The position numbers were made by a program, and so were the translations under genes. This document shows, piece after piece, positions 26,878 to 35,629 of a DNA stretch of 64,000 bases. The stretch is from Arthrobacter sp. AFG20. Lineage in GTDB: Bacteria > Actinomycetota > Actinomycetes > Actinomycetales > Micrococcaceae. The first letter of the stretch is position 1, and each line of letters opens with the position of its first letter. The DNA is taken from the NCBI RefSeq assembly GCF_002892795.1, contig NZ_PJMC01000009.1, positions 1 through 64,000 on the forward strand, read 5' to 3'. The notes beneath the pieces are model-generated. The model did no database searches and was not told the DNA's origin. It saw only the letters and a list, made by a program, of their open reading frames with translations.

Positions 26878-29109
26878 ATGAAGGCTCCCAGCCAGCAGCA
26901 CGCGACTTCCCCTGAAACCTCCTCCCCTGAGCCCTCGCCACCCGAAGCGCCGGCGGGCAACGGAACACCGGTAACCAACACCGCGGTCAGTCCCGAGCTG
27001 CTGCGGTGGTTGGCGGAGGCGTACGGCGTTGGCACGTCCTACCAGGGGTGGGACGGGCAGCCGCATGACGTAGCGGCCGGCACCCTCGTCCGTGTCCTGG
27101 CGGCGCTGGGAGTCGATGCCCGCACCGACCAGCTGATCGAGCACGAACTGGCCGAGGCGGAACTGGCACCCTGGCGCCGGATGCTACCGCCCGCCGTCGT
27201 AATTCAGGAAGGCACGCCGGGGCAGGTGAGCGTCCATGTTCCGCACGGTTCGCCCGTCCGGATGTGGGCTGTCACCGAGGACGGGCGCGAGTTGGAGGCC
27301 GTCCAGGAGGACGTTTGGGTGGAACCCCGCGAGGTGGACGGCATTCTGACCGGCCGGGCCACCTTCGCCGTTCCTCAGAACACGGGCCTGGGGTGGCACA
27401 CCCTGCGTGCCGAGGCGGCCGGAGTGGCTGCAGAGGCCACGCTGGTCGTGACTCCCGCCAGGCTGTCCACGGCGGCCGACCTTGAGCAGCGCCGGGGCTG
27501 GGGGCTGGCGACGCAGCTTTACTCCGTCCGTTCCAAGCGGTCGTGGGGTGTGGGCGATTTTGCCGACCTGGCCGAGCTCGCAGCGGTGGCCGGAGCGCGG
27601 GGCGCTGACTACATTCTGGTGAATCCGCTGCACGCGGCCGATCCCGTGCCTCCCCTGGAGCCGTCCCCGTACTCACCGTCGACCCGACGCTTCTTCAACC
27701 CGCTGTACCTGCGGATCGAGGCCATTCCGGAACTGGCGTACCTGAAGCCGAAGAAGCAGTCCCTCGTCCAGAGCCTCATGAAGCAGGCGCGGAAGCTGAA
27801 CAAGGATGCCATCAGGCTTGACCGGGACAAGGTCTACTCGGCCAAGCTGGCCGCGCTGGAGCTGGTTTTTGGCGTCCGCCGGTCGCCGTCGCGGCAGCTC
27901 GCGTTTGAGGACTACTGCCGCCGGGCCGGCGCCGGCCTGGATGACTTCGCCCTCTGGTGCGCGATCCGTGAGGATCTCGACGCCGATGATCCGTTCTGGG
28001 CCGACCCAACGGCTGCGCTCGGCTCGCCGTTGGCGGAGAAGCTGCGGGGCGAGCTGGCCGAACGGATTGAGTTCCACCGCTGGCTGCAGTGGCTCTGCGA
28101 CGAGCAGCTGGAATCCGCGCAGCAGGCAGCGCGCAACGCCGGCATGCGCCTGGGCGTGGTGAACGACCTTGCCGTCGGCGTGGACCTGCAGAGCTCCGAT
28201 GCCTGGACGCTGCACGGCGTCCTCGCCCCCGGCGTCAGCGTCGGCGCACCGCCGGACATGTACAACCAGCTGGGGCAGGACTGGCACCAGCCGCCATGGC
28301 ACCCCACCCGCCTCGCCGAGGCCGGCTACAAGCCGTTCCGGGAGATGCTCGCGACGGTGCTCCGGCATTCGGGCGGCATCCGGGTGGACCACATCCTCGG
28401 CTTCTTCCGGCTCTGGTGGGTGCCGGCAGGGAACTCGCCGGTGGACGGCGCCTACGTCCGTTTCGACCACGACGCCATGATCGGCATCCTCGCCCTGGAG
28501 GCGCACCGTGCCGGCGCTGTGGTGATCGGCGAGGACCTGGGCACCTTCGAGCCGTGGGTCCGTGATTACCTCGCGGCGCGGGGCATCCTGGGCACCTCGA
28601 TCCTGTGGTTTGAGAACGACGGCGACGACCCGCTGCCGCCCGAAGAGTACCGGCTGCAGGCCCTTTCCAGCGTGAACACCCACGACCTGCCGCCCACCGC
28701 CGGCTACCTTGCCGGCGACCACGTGACATTGCGGAACGCGCTGGGGCTGCTGGAGCGTTCTGCGGAGGAGGAGCGCCTGGAGCACAATGCCAAGCTGGAG
28801 AAGATGATGGACCTGCTCCGGCAGCGCGGCCTCCTTTCGGCCAGCGACGCCGGCTCAGAACAGGAACGGATCGAGGCGCTGCACCGACTGCTCGCGCAGA
28901 CCCCGTCCGTCCTTCTCGGGGTGGCCCTCGTGGACGCGGTCGGTGAACGCAGGGTGCAGAATCAGCCCGGAACGACCTCGGCCCAGTACCCCAACTGGCA
29001 GGTGCCCCTGGCCAACTCCGACGGCGACTCCGTGCTGATCGACAGCCTTGAGGCTGACGACAGGTTCAACTCCCTGCTCGCTGCGGTCGAGGAGGCCATG
29101 CGGGCCTGA
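26878..29109 (+). CDS. malQ: 4-alpha-glucanotransferase (amylomaltase, GH77)
   Basis: A 743-residue cytoplasmic enzyme that transfers maltodextrin units between alpha-1,4-glucans. The GH77 motifs are complete: nucleophile Asp504 in IRVDHILGF, acid/base Glu552 in VIGEDLGTFEPW, transition-state Asp603 in SVNTHDLPPTAGYL, and the NDLAVGVDLQSSDAW and LGQDWHQPPWHP segments. The N-terminal 170 residues form the extra beta-rich domain of the actinobacterial type. A GAGGCGG is the ribosome site. It is convergent with the amylase gene, so starch breakdown outside the cell and maltodextrin handling inside are neighbours. Confidence 0.96.
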   Translation: MKAPSQQHATSPETSSPEPSPPEAPAGNGTPVTNTAVSPELLRWLAEAYGVGTSYQGWDGQPHDVAAGTLVRVLAALGVDARTDQLIEHELAEAELAPWRRMLPPAVVIQEGTPGQVSVHVPHGSPVRMWAVTEDGRELEAVQEDVWVEPREVDGILTGRATFAVPQNTGLGWHTLRAEAAGVAAEATLVVTPARLSTAADLEQRRGWGLATQLYSVRSKRSWGVGDFADLAELAAVAGARGADYILVNPLHAADPVPPLEPSPYSPSTRRFFNPLYLRIEAIPELAYLKPKKQSLVQSLMKQARKLNKDAIRLDRDKVYSAKLAALELVFGVRRSPSRQLAFEDYCRRAGAGLDDFALWCAIREDLDADDPFWADPTAALGSPLAEKLRGELAERIEFHRWLQWLCDEQLESAQQAARNAGMRLGVVNDLAVGVDLQSSDAWTLHGVLAPGVSVGAPPDMYNQLGQDWHQPPWHPTRLAEAGYKPFREMLATVLRHSGGIRVDHILGFFRLWWVPAGNSPVDGAYVRFDHDAMIGILALEAHRAGAVVIGEDLGTFEPWVRDYLAARGILGTSILWFENDGDDPLPPEEYRLQALSSVNTHDLPPTAGYLAGDHVTLRNALGLLERSAEEERLEHNAKLEKMMDLLRQRGLLSASDAGSEQERIEALHRLLAQTPSVLLGVALVDAVGERRVQNQPGTTSAQYPNWQVPLANSDGDSVLIDSLEADDRFNSLLAAVEEAMRA

Positions 29110-29115
29110 GCCTGA

Positions 29116-29133
29116 GCCGCCCTGCGGGGCGGC
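29116..29133. terminator. Short hairpin between convergent malQ and amylase genes
   Basis: GCCGCCC-TGCG-GGGCGGC, a 7-bp all-GC stem that fills the gap between the two stops. There is no T tract, so it is a weak terminator call. Confidence 0.45.
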
Positions 29134-31980
29134 CTAGCCGGCCGTGATGACGTGCGTGCTGTGGCTGTACCGGAAGGTGAGCGGGCCGCCGTCGTGATTC
29201 AGCACGATATTGGACCCGTTCGGCGCGCCGTCCTGGCCGTAGTTCTCATCCCAGGAGCCGTTGATGGCCGCCTTGAATTCGTACTGCCCGGCCGGAAGGT
29301 CTGCCGTGAGTTTCCACTGGCGGTCGGCCGGATCAAAGGCCATGAACGCCGCCTCGCACGCCGGCTGCCAGTCATCCGGGCAGCCCATCTCGCTGTTCAG
29401 GCTTCCCGCCACAGTGACCGAGTCGGGCTGCGGCACGGCGCCCACCGCGACCGTCCGGACATTACTCACCACGTTCGATCCGTCCAGCCTTGCCCGGTAC
29501 CGCACCTCGGTGCCGTCGGCGAGGCCCAGGGCGGCCAGGTCGTCCATCACCGTGTACGCCGGGGACGAATCATCGCCGGCACCGATGGCTGTCCACGCCC
29601 CGCCCGCGACGCTGCGCTCAAACCGCACCACGTGGCTGGCCTTCTCCGGGTCCACTGTGGCACCCACTTCCACGTTCCCCTGGACGGTGCTGCCCTCGGC
29701 CGGCTGCTGGATGGTCAGCACCGGGTCCGGTACCACAGCGGACCGGGAGGCGCTGACAGACGTGCGGCCGGCGTTGTTCAGGACGACGGCACGGTACTCC
29801 ACGGCAGTGCCGGCATTCAGCCCCGAAACGTCGTGGAAGACCCGGTAGGGTGCGGTGTCATCGGTGCCCACGCGCCCCCACTTGCCGCCCGGCGTCCTGG
29901 CCTCAAAGGTGACCTCGTAGAACGAGTTGCCGTCGACGTCGGCCGTCACCTGGATGCGGCCGTTATCCCCGGCGGACGTGGCGGTAGCGGCAGCCGAAAC
30001 TGGAGCCTGCAGCGCGACGGCGGGCGCTGTCTTCTCGCGGGGGATCCGGCCTGAGGACTGGTAAACGACGGCGGAAAGCGGCGGTACCGTGACGGTCAAC
30101 TTGCCGTCGGTTGAGGTCCTGGAGTTTCCGGCGGCGTCGCCGTAGATGAGGCTGTAATTGCGTTTGGCGATGTAGGTGGGAACAGCGGCGGTCTGCGGTT
30201 CCTCGCTGTTGTTCAGTGCCACCACGTACTCGCGCTGGTCCTTGGCGTCGGTGCGCGAAAACGCGTAGATGCCGGGGCCGTCCGAAGCGTACCGGTGCTG
30301 GTGGGCGCCGTCGCGCAGGGCGGGGTGCTCCTTGGTCAGCTCCGCAAGTTCGCGGATCTTGGCGTAGAGGGGATGCCCGGTGGTGAAGTTGTCGGTGGCG
30401 TGGGTGGCGTCCGTGCCGAGCAGGTCGTCGTCGAGATAGTCGGGCACTTTGCTGGCGAACAGGGTCTGGCGGGCGTCCTGGTCCCCGCCGGGCCCGGTGA
30501 AGCCCTGCTCGTCGCCGTAGTAGACCACCGGGTTTCCGCGGGAAAAGTACATGAGTTCGTGGGCGAGTTCGTCGCGGGCCACGCGTTCGGCGTCGTCCGC
30601 GTCCGGGTTGTCGGTGCTGATGAAGCTGCCGATCCGGCCCATGTCGTGGTTCCCCAGGAAGGTGGGCAGTTGGTAGACGTTGGAATCCGCATCCGTGTAC
30701 CAGTCGTCAGCGGCGAAGAAGGTTTCCAGCTGTTTCGCGTTCTGGCTTTTAGAGGCGAAATTGCGTGCCGCATCCTGGAACGGGAAGTCGAGGACCGCCT
30801 GCATCCTGTTGCGGGTAGTGAACTGGCTCGTGTTGCTCTTGGAGGTGTCGAAGACCTCGCCGAACATGAAGAACTCGTCCTTGCCGTGCTCCTTGGCGTA
30901 GGCGAGGACGTCCGGCCCGAACTGCTGCCAGAATTCGTCATTGACGTGCTTCATCGTGTCGATGCGGAACCCGTCCACGCCGAAGTCCCGGATCCAGGTC
31001 TCGTAGATGTCCGTCATGCCGGCCACGACCGTCGGGTGTTCGGTGAACAGGTCGTCAAGGCCGAAGAAATCACCATAGAAGGAGTTCTCGCCGGTGAAGG
31101 TGGTGTCGCCGCGGTTGTGGTACAGCGTCGGGTCATTGAGCCAGGCCGGAACCTTGAGGTTCTGTTCCGCCGGATCAAGCACCGGCGTGTACGGGAAGGA
31201 GGTCCCGGCGTCGAGCTTCGGGAAGTCCGCGCGGCCGGCGAAGTCCCGGTCATCGAAGGCAACGCCTGAGGCGGTGCGGTACGGCTCCTTGTCCTTGGAG
31301 ACGTAGCCGGTGCGGGCGCCCTCCTTGTAGCCGATCACGTCCGCGGTGTGGTTGGTGATGATGTCGAAGTACACCTTCATGCCGCGCGAGTGCGCCTCGT
31401 CGATCAGCGCTTTCAGCTCGCCGTTGGTACCCAGGTGCGGATCGATCTGGGTGAAGTCCGTGACCCAGTAGCCGTGGTATCCGGCGGAATTGTCTTCGGG
31501 CTGGACCGCCTTGTTCTTGAAGCTCGGTGTCAGCCAGATCGCCGTGGTCCCGAGCCCCCGGATGTAGTCGATCTTGTCCAACAGGCCGTTCAGGTCTCCG
31601 CCGTTGTAGAAGCCCTTGCGGGCGGGGTCGAAGCCGGAGACCATCGGATCCGGTCCCAGGCCGCCCTGGTCGTTGCCGGTGTCGCCATTGCTGAATCTGT
31701 CCGCCATGACGAAGTAGAAGTTTTCGCCGGTTACGGGAGTGCGGAGCGAATGGGCCGCTGTTCCCGGTTTGGTGCCCGACGGCGGACCCGGAGTTTTGGT
31801 GGCGGCTGCGGCTTGGGCGGGTGTTTGGGTGGGCAGGGCTGCTGTGGTTGGCATGGCGTGCGCGGGTACGGCCGACGCAGCCAGCAGGACGGCTGTGCCC
31901 GCTGCCGCCAGAGTTGTTCGGGCGAACTTGGTGGGAACGCCGGCGCGGCGCGGGGAATGCAGGCGAGGGACGGTGAGCAT
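29134..31980 (-). CDS. Secreted GH13 alpha-amylase with C-terminal accessory domains
   Basis: A 948-residue exported enzyme. The signal peptide ends near residue 42 (AVPAHAM) and is followed by a Pro/Thr/Ala linker. The GH13 barrel carries Asp341 (nucleophile, VDGFRIDTMKHV), Glu375 (acid/base, FMFGEVFD), Asp446 (FLGNHDMGR) and the region-I motif YFDIITNHT. An all-beta amylase C-domain is followed by two Ig/fibronectin-like modules (about 690-860). The last 85 residues resemble the X25/SusE-like starch-binding module of pullulanases (CPDDWQPACEAAFMAFD, then YEFKAAINGSWDENYG). ATG 31980 with AAGG 7 bases upstream is preferred over the start 90 bases earlier. It hydrolyses starch or pullulan-type glucans outside the cell. 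Confidence 0.94.
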   Translation of the reverse strand: MLTVPRLHSPRRAGVPTKFARTTLAAAGTAVLLAASAVPAHAMPTTAALPTQTPAQAAAATKTPGPPSGTKPGTAAHSLRTPVTGENFYFVMADRFSNGDTGNDQGGLGPDPMVSGFDPARKGFYNGGDLNGLLDKIDYIRGLGTTAIWLTPSFKNKAVQPEDNSAGYHGYWVTDFTQIDPHLGTNGELKALIDEAHSRGMKVYFDIITNHTADVIGYKEGARTGYVSKDKEPYRTASGVAFDDRDFAGRADFPKLDAGTSFPYTPVLDPAEQNLKVPAWLNDPTLYHNRGDTTFTGENSFYGDFFGLDDLFTEHPTVVAGMTDIYETWIRDFGVDGFRIDTMKHVNDEFWQQFGPDVLAYAKEHGKDEFFMFGEVFDTSKSNTSQFTTRNRMQAVLDFPFQDAARNFASKSQNAKQLETFFAADDWYTDADSNVYQLPTFLGNHDMGRIGSFISTDNPDADDAERVARDELAHELMYFSRGNPVVYYGDEQGFTGPGGDQDARQTLFASKVPDYLDDDLLGTDATHATDNFTTGHPLYAKIRELAELTKEHPALRDGAHQHRYASDGPGIYAFSRTDAKDQREYVVALNNSEEPQTAAVPTYIAKRNYSLIYGDAAGNSRTSTDGKLTVTVPPLSAVVYQSSGRIPREKTAPAVALQAPVSAAATATSAGDNGRIQVTADVDGNSFYEVTFEARTPGGKWGRVGTDDTAPYRVFHDVSGLNAGTAVEYRAVVLNNAGRTSVSASRSAVVPDPVLTIQQPAEGSTVQGNVEVGATVDPEKASHVVRFERSVAGGAWTAIGAGDDSSPAYTVMDDLAALGLADGTEVRYRARLDGSNVVSNVRTVAVGAVPQPDSVTVAGSLNSEMGCPDDWQPACEAAFMAFDPADRQWKLTADLPAGQYEFKAAINGSWDENYGQDGAPNGSNIVLNHDGGPLTFRYSHSTHVITAG

Positions 31981-32139
31981 GTTGGACCTTCCGCGAAGCA
32001 ACGCTGCTTGTCCGGGCGGGGATGCCCGGAATCCGTTAGGATGCCGACGCACCAAGGCAAGCTCATCCACCTGCCACAGCTCCTGTGATGAAGCCGTATT
32101 GGAAATGACTAATCTTGTATTGGTTTTGTCGATTGCCGT

Positions 32140-33183
32140 TTAGCTTGCCACAATCAGGGCCGTGGGGGAACCCGCAACGAGGCGGTCAGTGGGGCCGTGC
32201 GGAAGGCCGGTCTGGGGGTCCAGGCGGAAGGTGGTGATGTCGTGGGAGCGCTCGTGGGCTACGTGAAGCGATTCGCCGTGGACCAGGTGGTGACGGGGCC
32301 AGTCGCCGCCACTGGAGAAATCGCGGACCGGGCTAAGCAGGCTGCCCTCTGCCGACGGCGTCACCTCCAAGACGCTGATCCGGTTGGATCCCCGTACGCC
32401 TACATAGGCGAACCGCCCGTCCGCCGACAAGGCGATTTCGGCCGCAGAGTCACCGTCCTTGGCGCCGTCGGAGGTGGCGGGACCCTGGCCGGCCAGTTCG
32501 AACTTTCCTGATGACGAGGCGGCCCGGGCCGCAAAGACCTCGATGGAATACTCGGAGACCACGAAAACCGTTCCGTCGGAGTGCTGCACCAGGTGGCGGG
32601 GACCGCTGTCCTTCGGTAGCACCACCTCGTGGTCCAGCGCCAGACCGGTCGCGGGTACGTGGTTCCACACCCGGAGGAGGTCGTGGCCGAGGTCTGTGGT
32701 CATGATGCGGCCGTCTGCGAGTACCAGGCTGGCGTGGGCCCGGCTGGGGCGATCGTCCCGGTGCGGATCGCTGGATGGTGCCGCCGGAAGGCGGCGGGCG
32801 ATGCCGCCGTCGTCCGCCAGTTCGTACAGCAACACCTGGCCGTCGCCCCAGCAGGCAACGATCAGGAACCTGCCCTGCGGATCGACGGTGACGTGGCAGG
32901 CCGCTTCGCCTGCCGGCCAGGGCTCGCCGACGGCTTCGAGGCCGAACTCTCCCCGCCGCCGGTATGCCTGAACGGTTTTGGCGTTCTCTCCGACGGCGTA
33001 AACCACTGGCAGTTGCCGGTGCACGGCAACGAACGACGGCGAGTCCGCCTTTGCCGCCGTACCTCGCCATGTGAGCGTCCCATCAGCGTTGGCCGATACG
33101 GCCCCGACCCCTGCCCCGTGGCCGCCGCTGTCCGCGGTGTACGAGCCGGTCCAGATGAGCGTGGGGGCTTCGCTGTGCGTCAT
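32140..33183 (-). CDS. Lactonase-family beta-propeller protein (6-phosphogluconolactonase-like)
   Basis: A 347-residue protein of the seven-bladed lactonase family (PF10282): repeated units such as GRFLIVACWGDGQVLLYEL, GPRHLVQHSDGTVFVVSE, GRFAYVGVRGSNRISVLEV and the ending WPRHHLVHGESLHVAHERSHDITTF. ATG 33183 with AGGA upstream is used, since the 64 codons before it do not match the family. Members hydrolyse 6-phosphogluconolactone or related lactones, but many have no proven substrate. Intergenic DNA of 159 bases separates it from the amylase gene. Confidence 0.88.
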   Translation of the reverse strand: MTHSEAPTLIWTGSYTADSGGHGAGVGAVSANADGTLTWRGTAAKADSPSFVAVHRQLPVVYAVGENAKTVQAYRRRGEFGLEAVGEPWPAGEAACHVTVDPQGRFLIVACWGDGQVLLYELADDGGIARRLPAAPSSDPHRDDRPSRAHASLVLADGRIMTTDLGHDLLRVWNHVPATGLALDHEVVLPKDSGPRHLVQHSDGTVFVVSEYSIEVFAARAASSSGKFELAGQGPATSDGAKDGDSAAEIALSADGRFAYVGVRGSNRISVLEVTPSAEGSLLSPVRDFSSGGDWPRHHLVHGESLHVAHERSHDITTFRLDPQTGLPHGPTDRLVAGSPTALIVAS

Positions 33184-33394
33184 TGTCCCATCCTGCCAAT
33201 AATTGCCGATTGGGTGTCGGATAACATGGATTTTTGCAGAGCCAGTTCCAGGACTGGGAACGTTTGAAACTACGGGAGGTGAGAACAATTCACGCAATTC
33301 CAGCTTGGGTTCTTCCTGCCCGCCGCCGTACGGACCAACAAGGTTAGTCGGACATATGCACGGAGCGCCCATCATTCAGCCGAAGGACGCATCC

Positions 33395-34216
33395 ATGCCT
33401 GTTCAATCATTGCTCTCCCGCTCCACCGTCGTCGGCAGGCTGCGCGCCGCCGGCTGTGTTTTTGCCGAAGATGAAGCGGACCTCCTCCTTTCCGCTGGCC
33501 TCACCCCCAACGAGCTGACTAACGCCGTGCAGCGGCGGGTCGAGGGGTTTCCGCTCGAGCATATTCTCGGCTGGGCAGAGTTTTGCAGTCTGCGGATCCG
33601 GGTCGGGGCCGGAGTATTTGTGCCGCGGCGCCGGACGGAACTGCTGGTCCGCGAGGCAGCTGCACTTCTAGGTGCCGCGGGGGTAGGGTCCGCGGAGAGA
33701 TCGCCATCGACCGCGCCAGTTGTTGTTGACCTGTGCTGCGGCTCCGGAGCCGTAGGCGCCGCGTTGGCGGCACTGGTCCCGGGGATTGAGGTGCACGCTT
33801 CCGACGTCGACCCTGCCGCGGTGCGCTATGCCCGCCTCAACGTCCTGCCCGTGGGCGGTATGGTCCATGAGGGTGACCTGTACGCCGCGCTGCCTGCCCG
33901 GCTTCAAAGCATCGTTGACATTCTGGTGGTCAACGCGCCGTATGTACCCACTGCTTCCATCAGCAGCATGCCTCATGAGGCACGAGTTCACGAGCCACGG
34001 GCGTCGCTCGACGGAGGACCCGACGGCCTCGACATCCAGCGTCGAGTGATCGCGGAAGCGTCGGCCTGGCTTAAGCAGGGAGGGCACCTTCTTATCGAAA
34101 CGAGCAGGCTGCAGGCTCCGCATACAGCCGCGGCCATGGTGAGTGCGGGCATGAGTCCTCGAATCTCCACGTCAGCCGAACTGGACGCGACAGCGGTGAT
34201 TGGGAAGCTGCTCTAG
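33395..34216 (+). CDS. Putative protein-(glutamine-N5) methyltransferase, PrmC-like
   Basis: A 273-residue SAM-dependent methyltransferase. The N-terminal helical domain ends in EHILGWAEFCSLRIRVGAGVFVPRRRTE, the same layout as PrmC. The SAM site is VVVDLCCGSGAVGAALA, followed by acidic ASDVDPAAVRYA. The substrate motif reads VNAPYVPT, where PrmC has NPPY; the Asn and Tyr are kept. This is the paralogue seen in many actinobacteria besides true PrmC, so release factors may not be the target. ATG 33395 has GAAGGA upstream; an ATG at 33356 is possible. Confidence 0.85.
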   Translation: MPVQSLLSRSTVVGRLRAAGCVFAEDEADLLLSAGLTPNELTNAVQRRVEGFPLEHILGWAEFCSLRIRVGAGVFVPRRRTELLVREAAALLGAAGVGSAERSPSTAPVVVDLCCGSGAVGAALAALVPGIEVHASDVDPAAVRYARLNVLPVGGMVHEGDLYAALPARLQSIVDILVVNAPYVPTASISSMPHEARVHEPRASLDGGPDGLDIQRRVIAEASAWLKQGGHLLIETSRLQAPHTAAAMVSAGMSPRISTSAELDATAVIGKLL

Positions 34217-34623
34217 GCCGCGAAGCGGTTGTAACTCGGGGAGGGGTGGAACAGTACCGCCACCATGGCAGGCCCCCGGTTGGACGCTGTACAGCAGGGG
34301 GGCCGCCTTCAGATTAGGCGTCGCCAGCACTGGGGACGCCAGCCCGGACCCAAACTTGTTGCCGGCATCGAAGCCGGCGGCAGCACCGCCGTCGGACGAA
34401 GATGTGTCCGCAACGGCGGCGCCGGATCCGGCAGAAGCCGGTCGCCCGGAAGCGGGGACGCTACCAAGCAGGGCAGCACGCAGGCCGGGCACTGCTGCCC
34501 GGCCTGGCATACCGTCCGCGCCTTCCCCGATGGCTTCCATAGGAAGACATTGTCAGAGGGCTCTGACATTTTTGGTTCTTACCCACACCGCCCAGGATGC
34601 AGGCTCAAGCGGTCAACCTGAAG
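34217..34623. other. Gene-poor region with a perfect palindrome
   Basis: No gene I can support. Open frames exist on both strands (for example 34172-34540 minus), but their products are low-complexity Ala/Pro/Gly sequences without family features. A perfect palindrome at 34551-34568 lies near the right end. Confidence 0.5.
34551..34568. promoter_or_regulatory. Perfect palindrome, possible operator
   Basis: TGTCAGAG-GG-CTCTGACA, an 8-bp perfect inverted repeat with a 2-base centre. It lies 56 bases downstream of the stop of the minus-strand gene at 34624-35106 and has no T tract. It looks more like a binding site than a terminator, but no target promoter is evident. Confidence 0.4.
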
Positions 34624-35106
34624 CTACCGCTTGTCCGGATTGACATTCGTGGGAGCCCCGGCGGGAGTCGCTCCGCCTTCGTCGGACCAGTCCTGGCCGG
34701 TGCTGTCGTTGAGTGCCGGATCGGATTCAACATCGGAGGTTCCAAGGTTTACCGTTTCCGGGTGCGTGCTGTGGGCGGGCACGTGCCCGCTGTCTGCCGA
34801 TGTGCCCGCTGCTGACGCAGTGCCGGCAGAAGCGGTGCCAGCGTCACCCGGCCTCGGCGCATCCCGGTGCATGGCCGAGCCGAGCACGGTTCCTGCCCGG
34901 CGCGCCGCTTCAGCCAGTTGGTCACCAACTTCTGGAGCCTTTTCCTTGACGGCTTCGGTTGCTGCCGTGACCTTGTCCTGGACCGGCTTGCTGTCCCAGA
35001 TACCTGCGGCGCGTGCTTTGAGCTTGTCGTACGCTGCCCGGCCGGACCTGGATCCGAGCACATAGCCTGCAGCGATTCCGGCGCCGAAGAGAAGTTTGGA
35101 TTTCAT
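34624..35106 (-). CDS. YtxH-like small membrane-associated stress protein
   Basis: A 160-residue protein. The N-terminus MKSKLLFGAGIAAGYVLGSRSGR is a short Gly-rich membrane segment followed by GRAAYDKLKA, typical of YtxH-like proteins. A charged helix follows (KVTAATEAVKEKAPEVGDQLAEAARRAG), then an acidic, Ser/Thr/Pro-rich tail of about 70 residues. AGGAG lies 6 bases before the ATG. It follows the GlsB-type gene on the same strand; both families are common in general stress regulons. Confidence 0.8.
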   Translation of the reverse strand: MKSKLLFGAGIAAGYVLGSRSGRAAYDKLKARAAGIWDSKPVQDKVTAATEAVKEKAPEVGDQLAEAARRAGTVLGSAMHRDAPRPGDAGTASAGTASAAGTSADSGHVPAHSTHPETVNLGTSDVESDPALNDSTGQDWSDEGGATPAGAPTNVNPDKR

Positions 35107-35171
35107 GGTGATCTCCTGCTCTTGAGGGGGATCTGTACGATTTGGTTCGGCCCGTAGGGCCTGGGGTAGGA

Positions 35172-35203
35172 AACCGGCCCCGGGAGGTTTCCCGGAGCCG
35201 GTT
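35172..35203 (-). terminator. Hairpin after the GlsB-type gene
   Basis: AACCGGC (35172-35178) pairs with GCCGGTT (35197-35203), continued by CCGGGA / TCCCGG inside. It lies between the two minus-strand small genes and may end or attenuate the first transcript. Confidence 0.65.
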
Positions 35204-35218
35204 CCGGCGCTGCCCTGT

Positions 35219-35482
35219 CTAGCGGGCCGAGCGCTTGGTAATCATGCCGTAAACCAGCAGCACAATAAGTGCGCCTCCGATCGCCAGCAGCCAGGTGGAC
35301 AGCGAGAAGAACTCGTTGATACCGACGTTAAAGAGCGCGCTGCCGATGAAGCCGCCGAGAATTGCGCCAACTACACCAAGCAGAAGCGTGATGAAAATGC
35401 CGCCGCCCTGCCGGCCGGGGAGGATGGCCTTAGCAATGGCTCCAGCAATGAGGCCAAGAATCAGAAATGCGAAAAAACCCAT
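35219..35482 (-). CDS. GlsB/YeaQ/YmgE-family stress response membrane protein
   Basis: An 87-residue protein of three hydrophobic segments with the family motif GLIAGAIAKAILPGRQGGGIF and the following GVVGAILGGFIGSAL. The family is also called transglycosylase-associated and is stress-induced; the molecular function is unknown. AAGGA lies 9 bases before the ATG. A small perfect hairpin TACCCGG-ATTG-CCGGGTA (35514-35531) lies in its leader or promoter. Confidence 0.93.
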   Translation of the reverse strand: MGFFAFLILGLIAGAIAKAILPGRQGGGIFITLLLGVVGAILGGFIGSALFNVGINEFFSLSTWLLAIGGALIVLLVYGMITKRSAR

Positions 35483-35629
35483 CTTTTATCGTTCCTTCTT
35501 CATCTAGAGGAGTTACCCGGATTGCCGGGTACGCTTCGTCCTTCTGCTCAATACTAATCATGCTTACTATTTGTTTGCCAGTCGCTATCCGGTGGAGGGC
35601 TGCCGGCAGTGCAGGACGGGGGCCGGGCG

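Noticed and set aside
26225-26968. Minus-strand frame with a hydrophobic stretch (VPIIAGYVGGPG, WWVSWGLLGISLAGC)
   Set aside because: It runs through the lipoprotein gene and the start of malQ. The hydrophobic part might be a decayed small membrane protein, but nothing else supports it.
34172-34540. Possible minus-strand gene MEAIGEGADGMPG
   Set aside because: Low-complexity Ala/Gly/Ser product overlapping the end of the methyltransferase gene, with no ribosome site.
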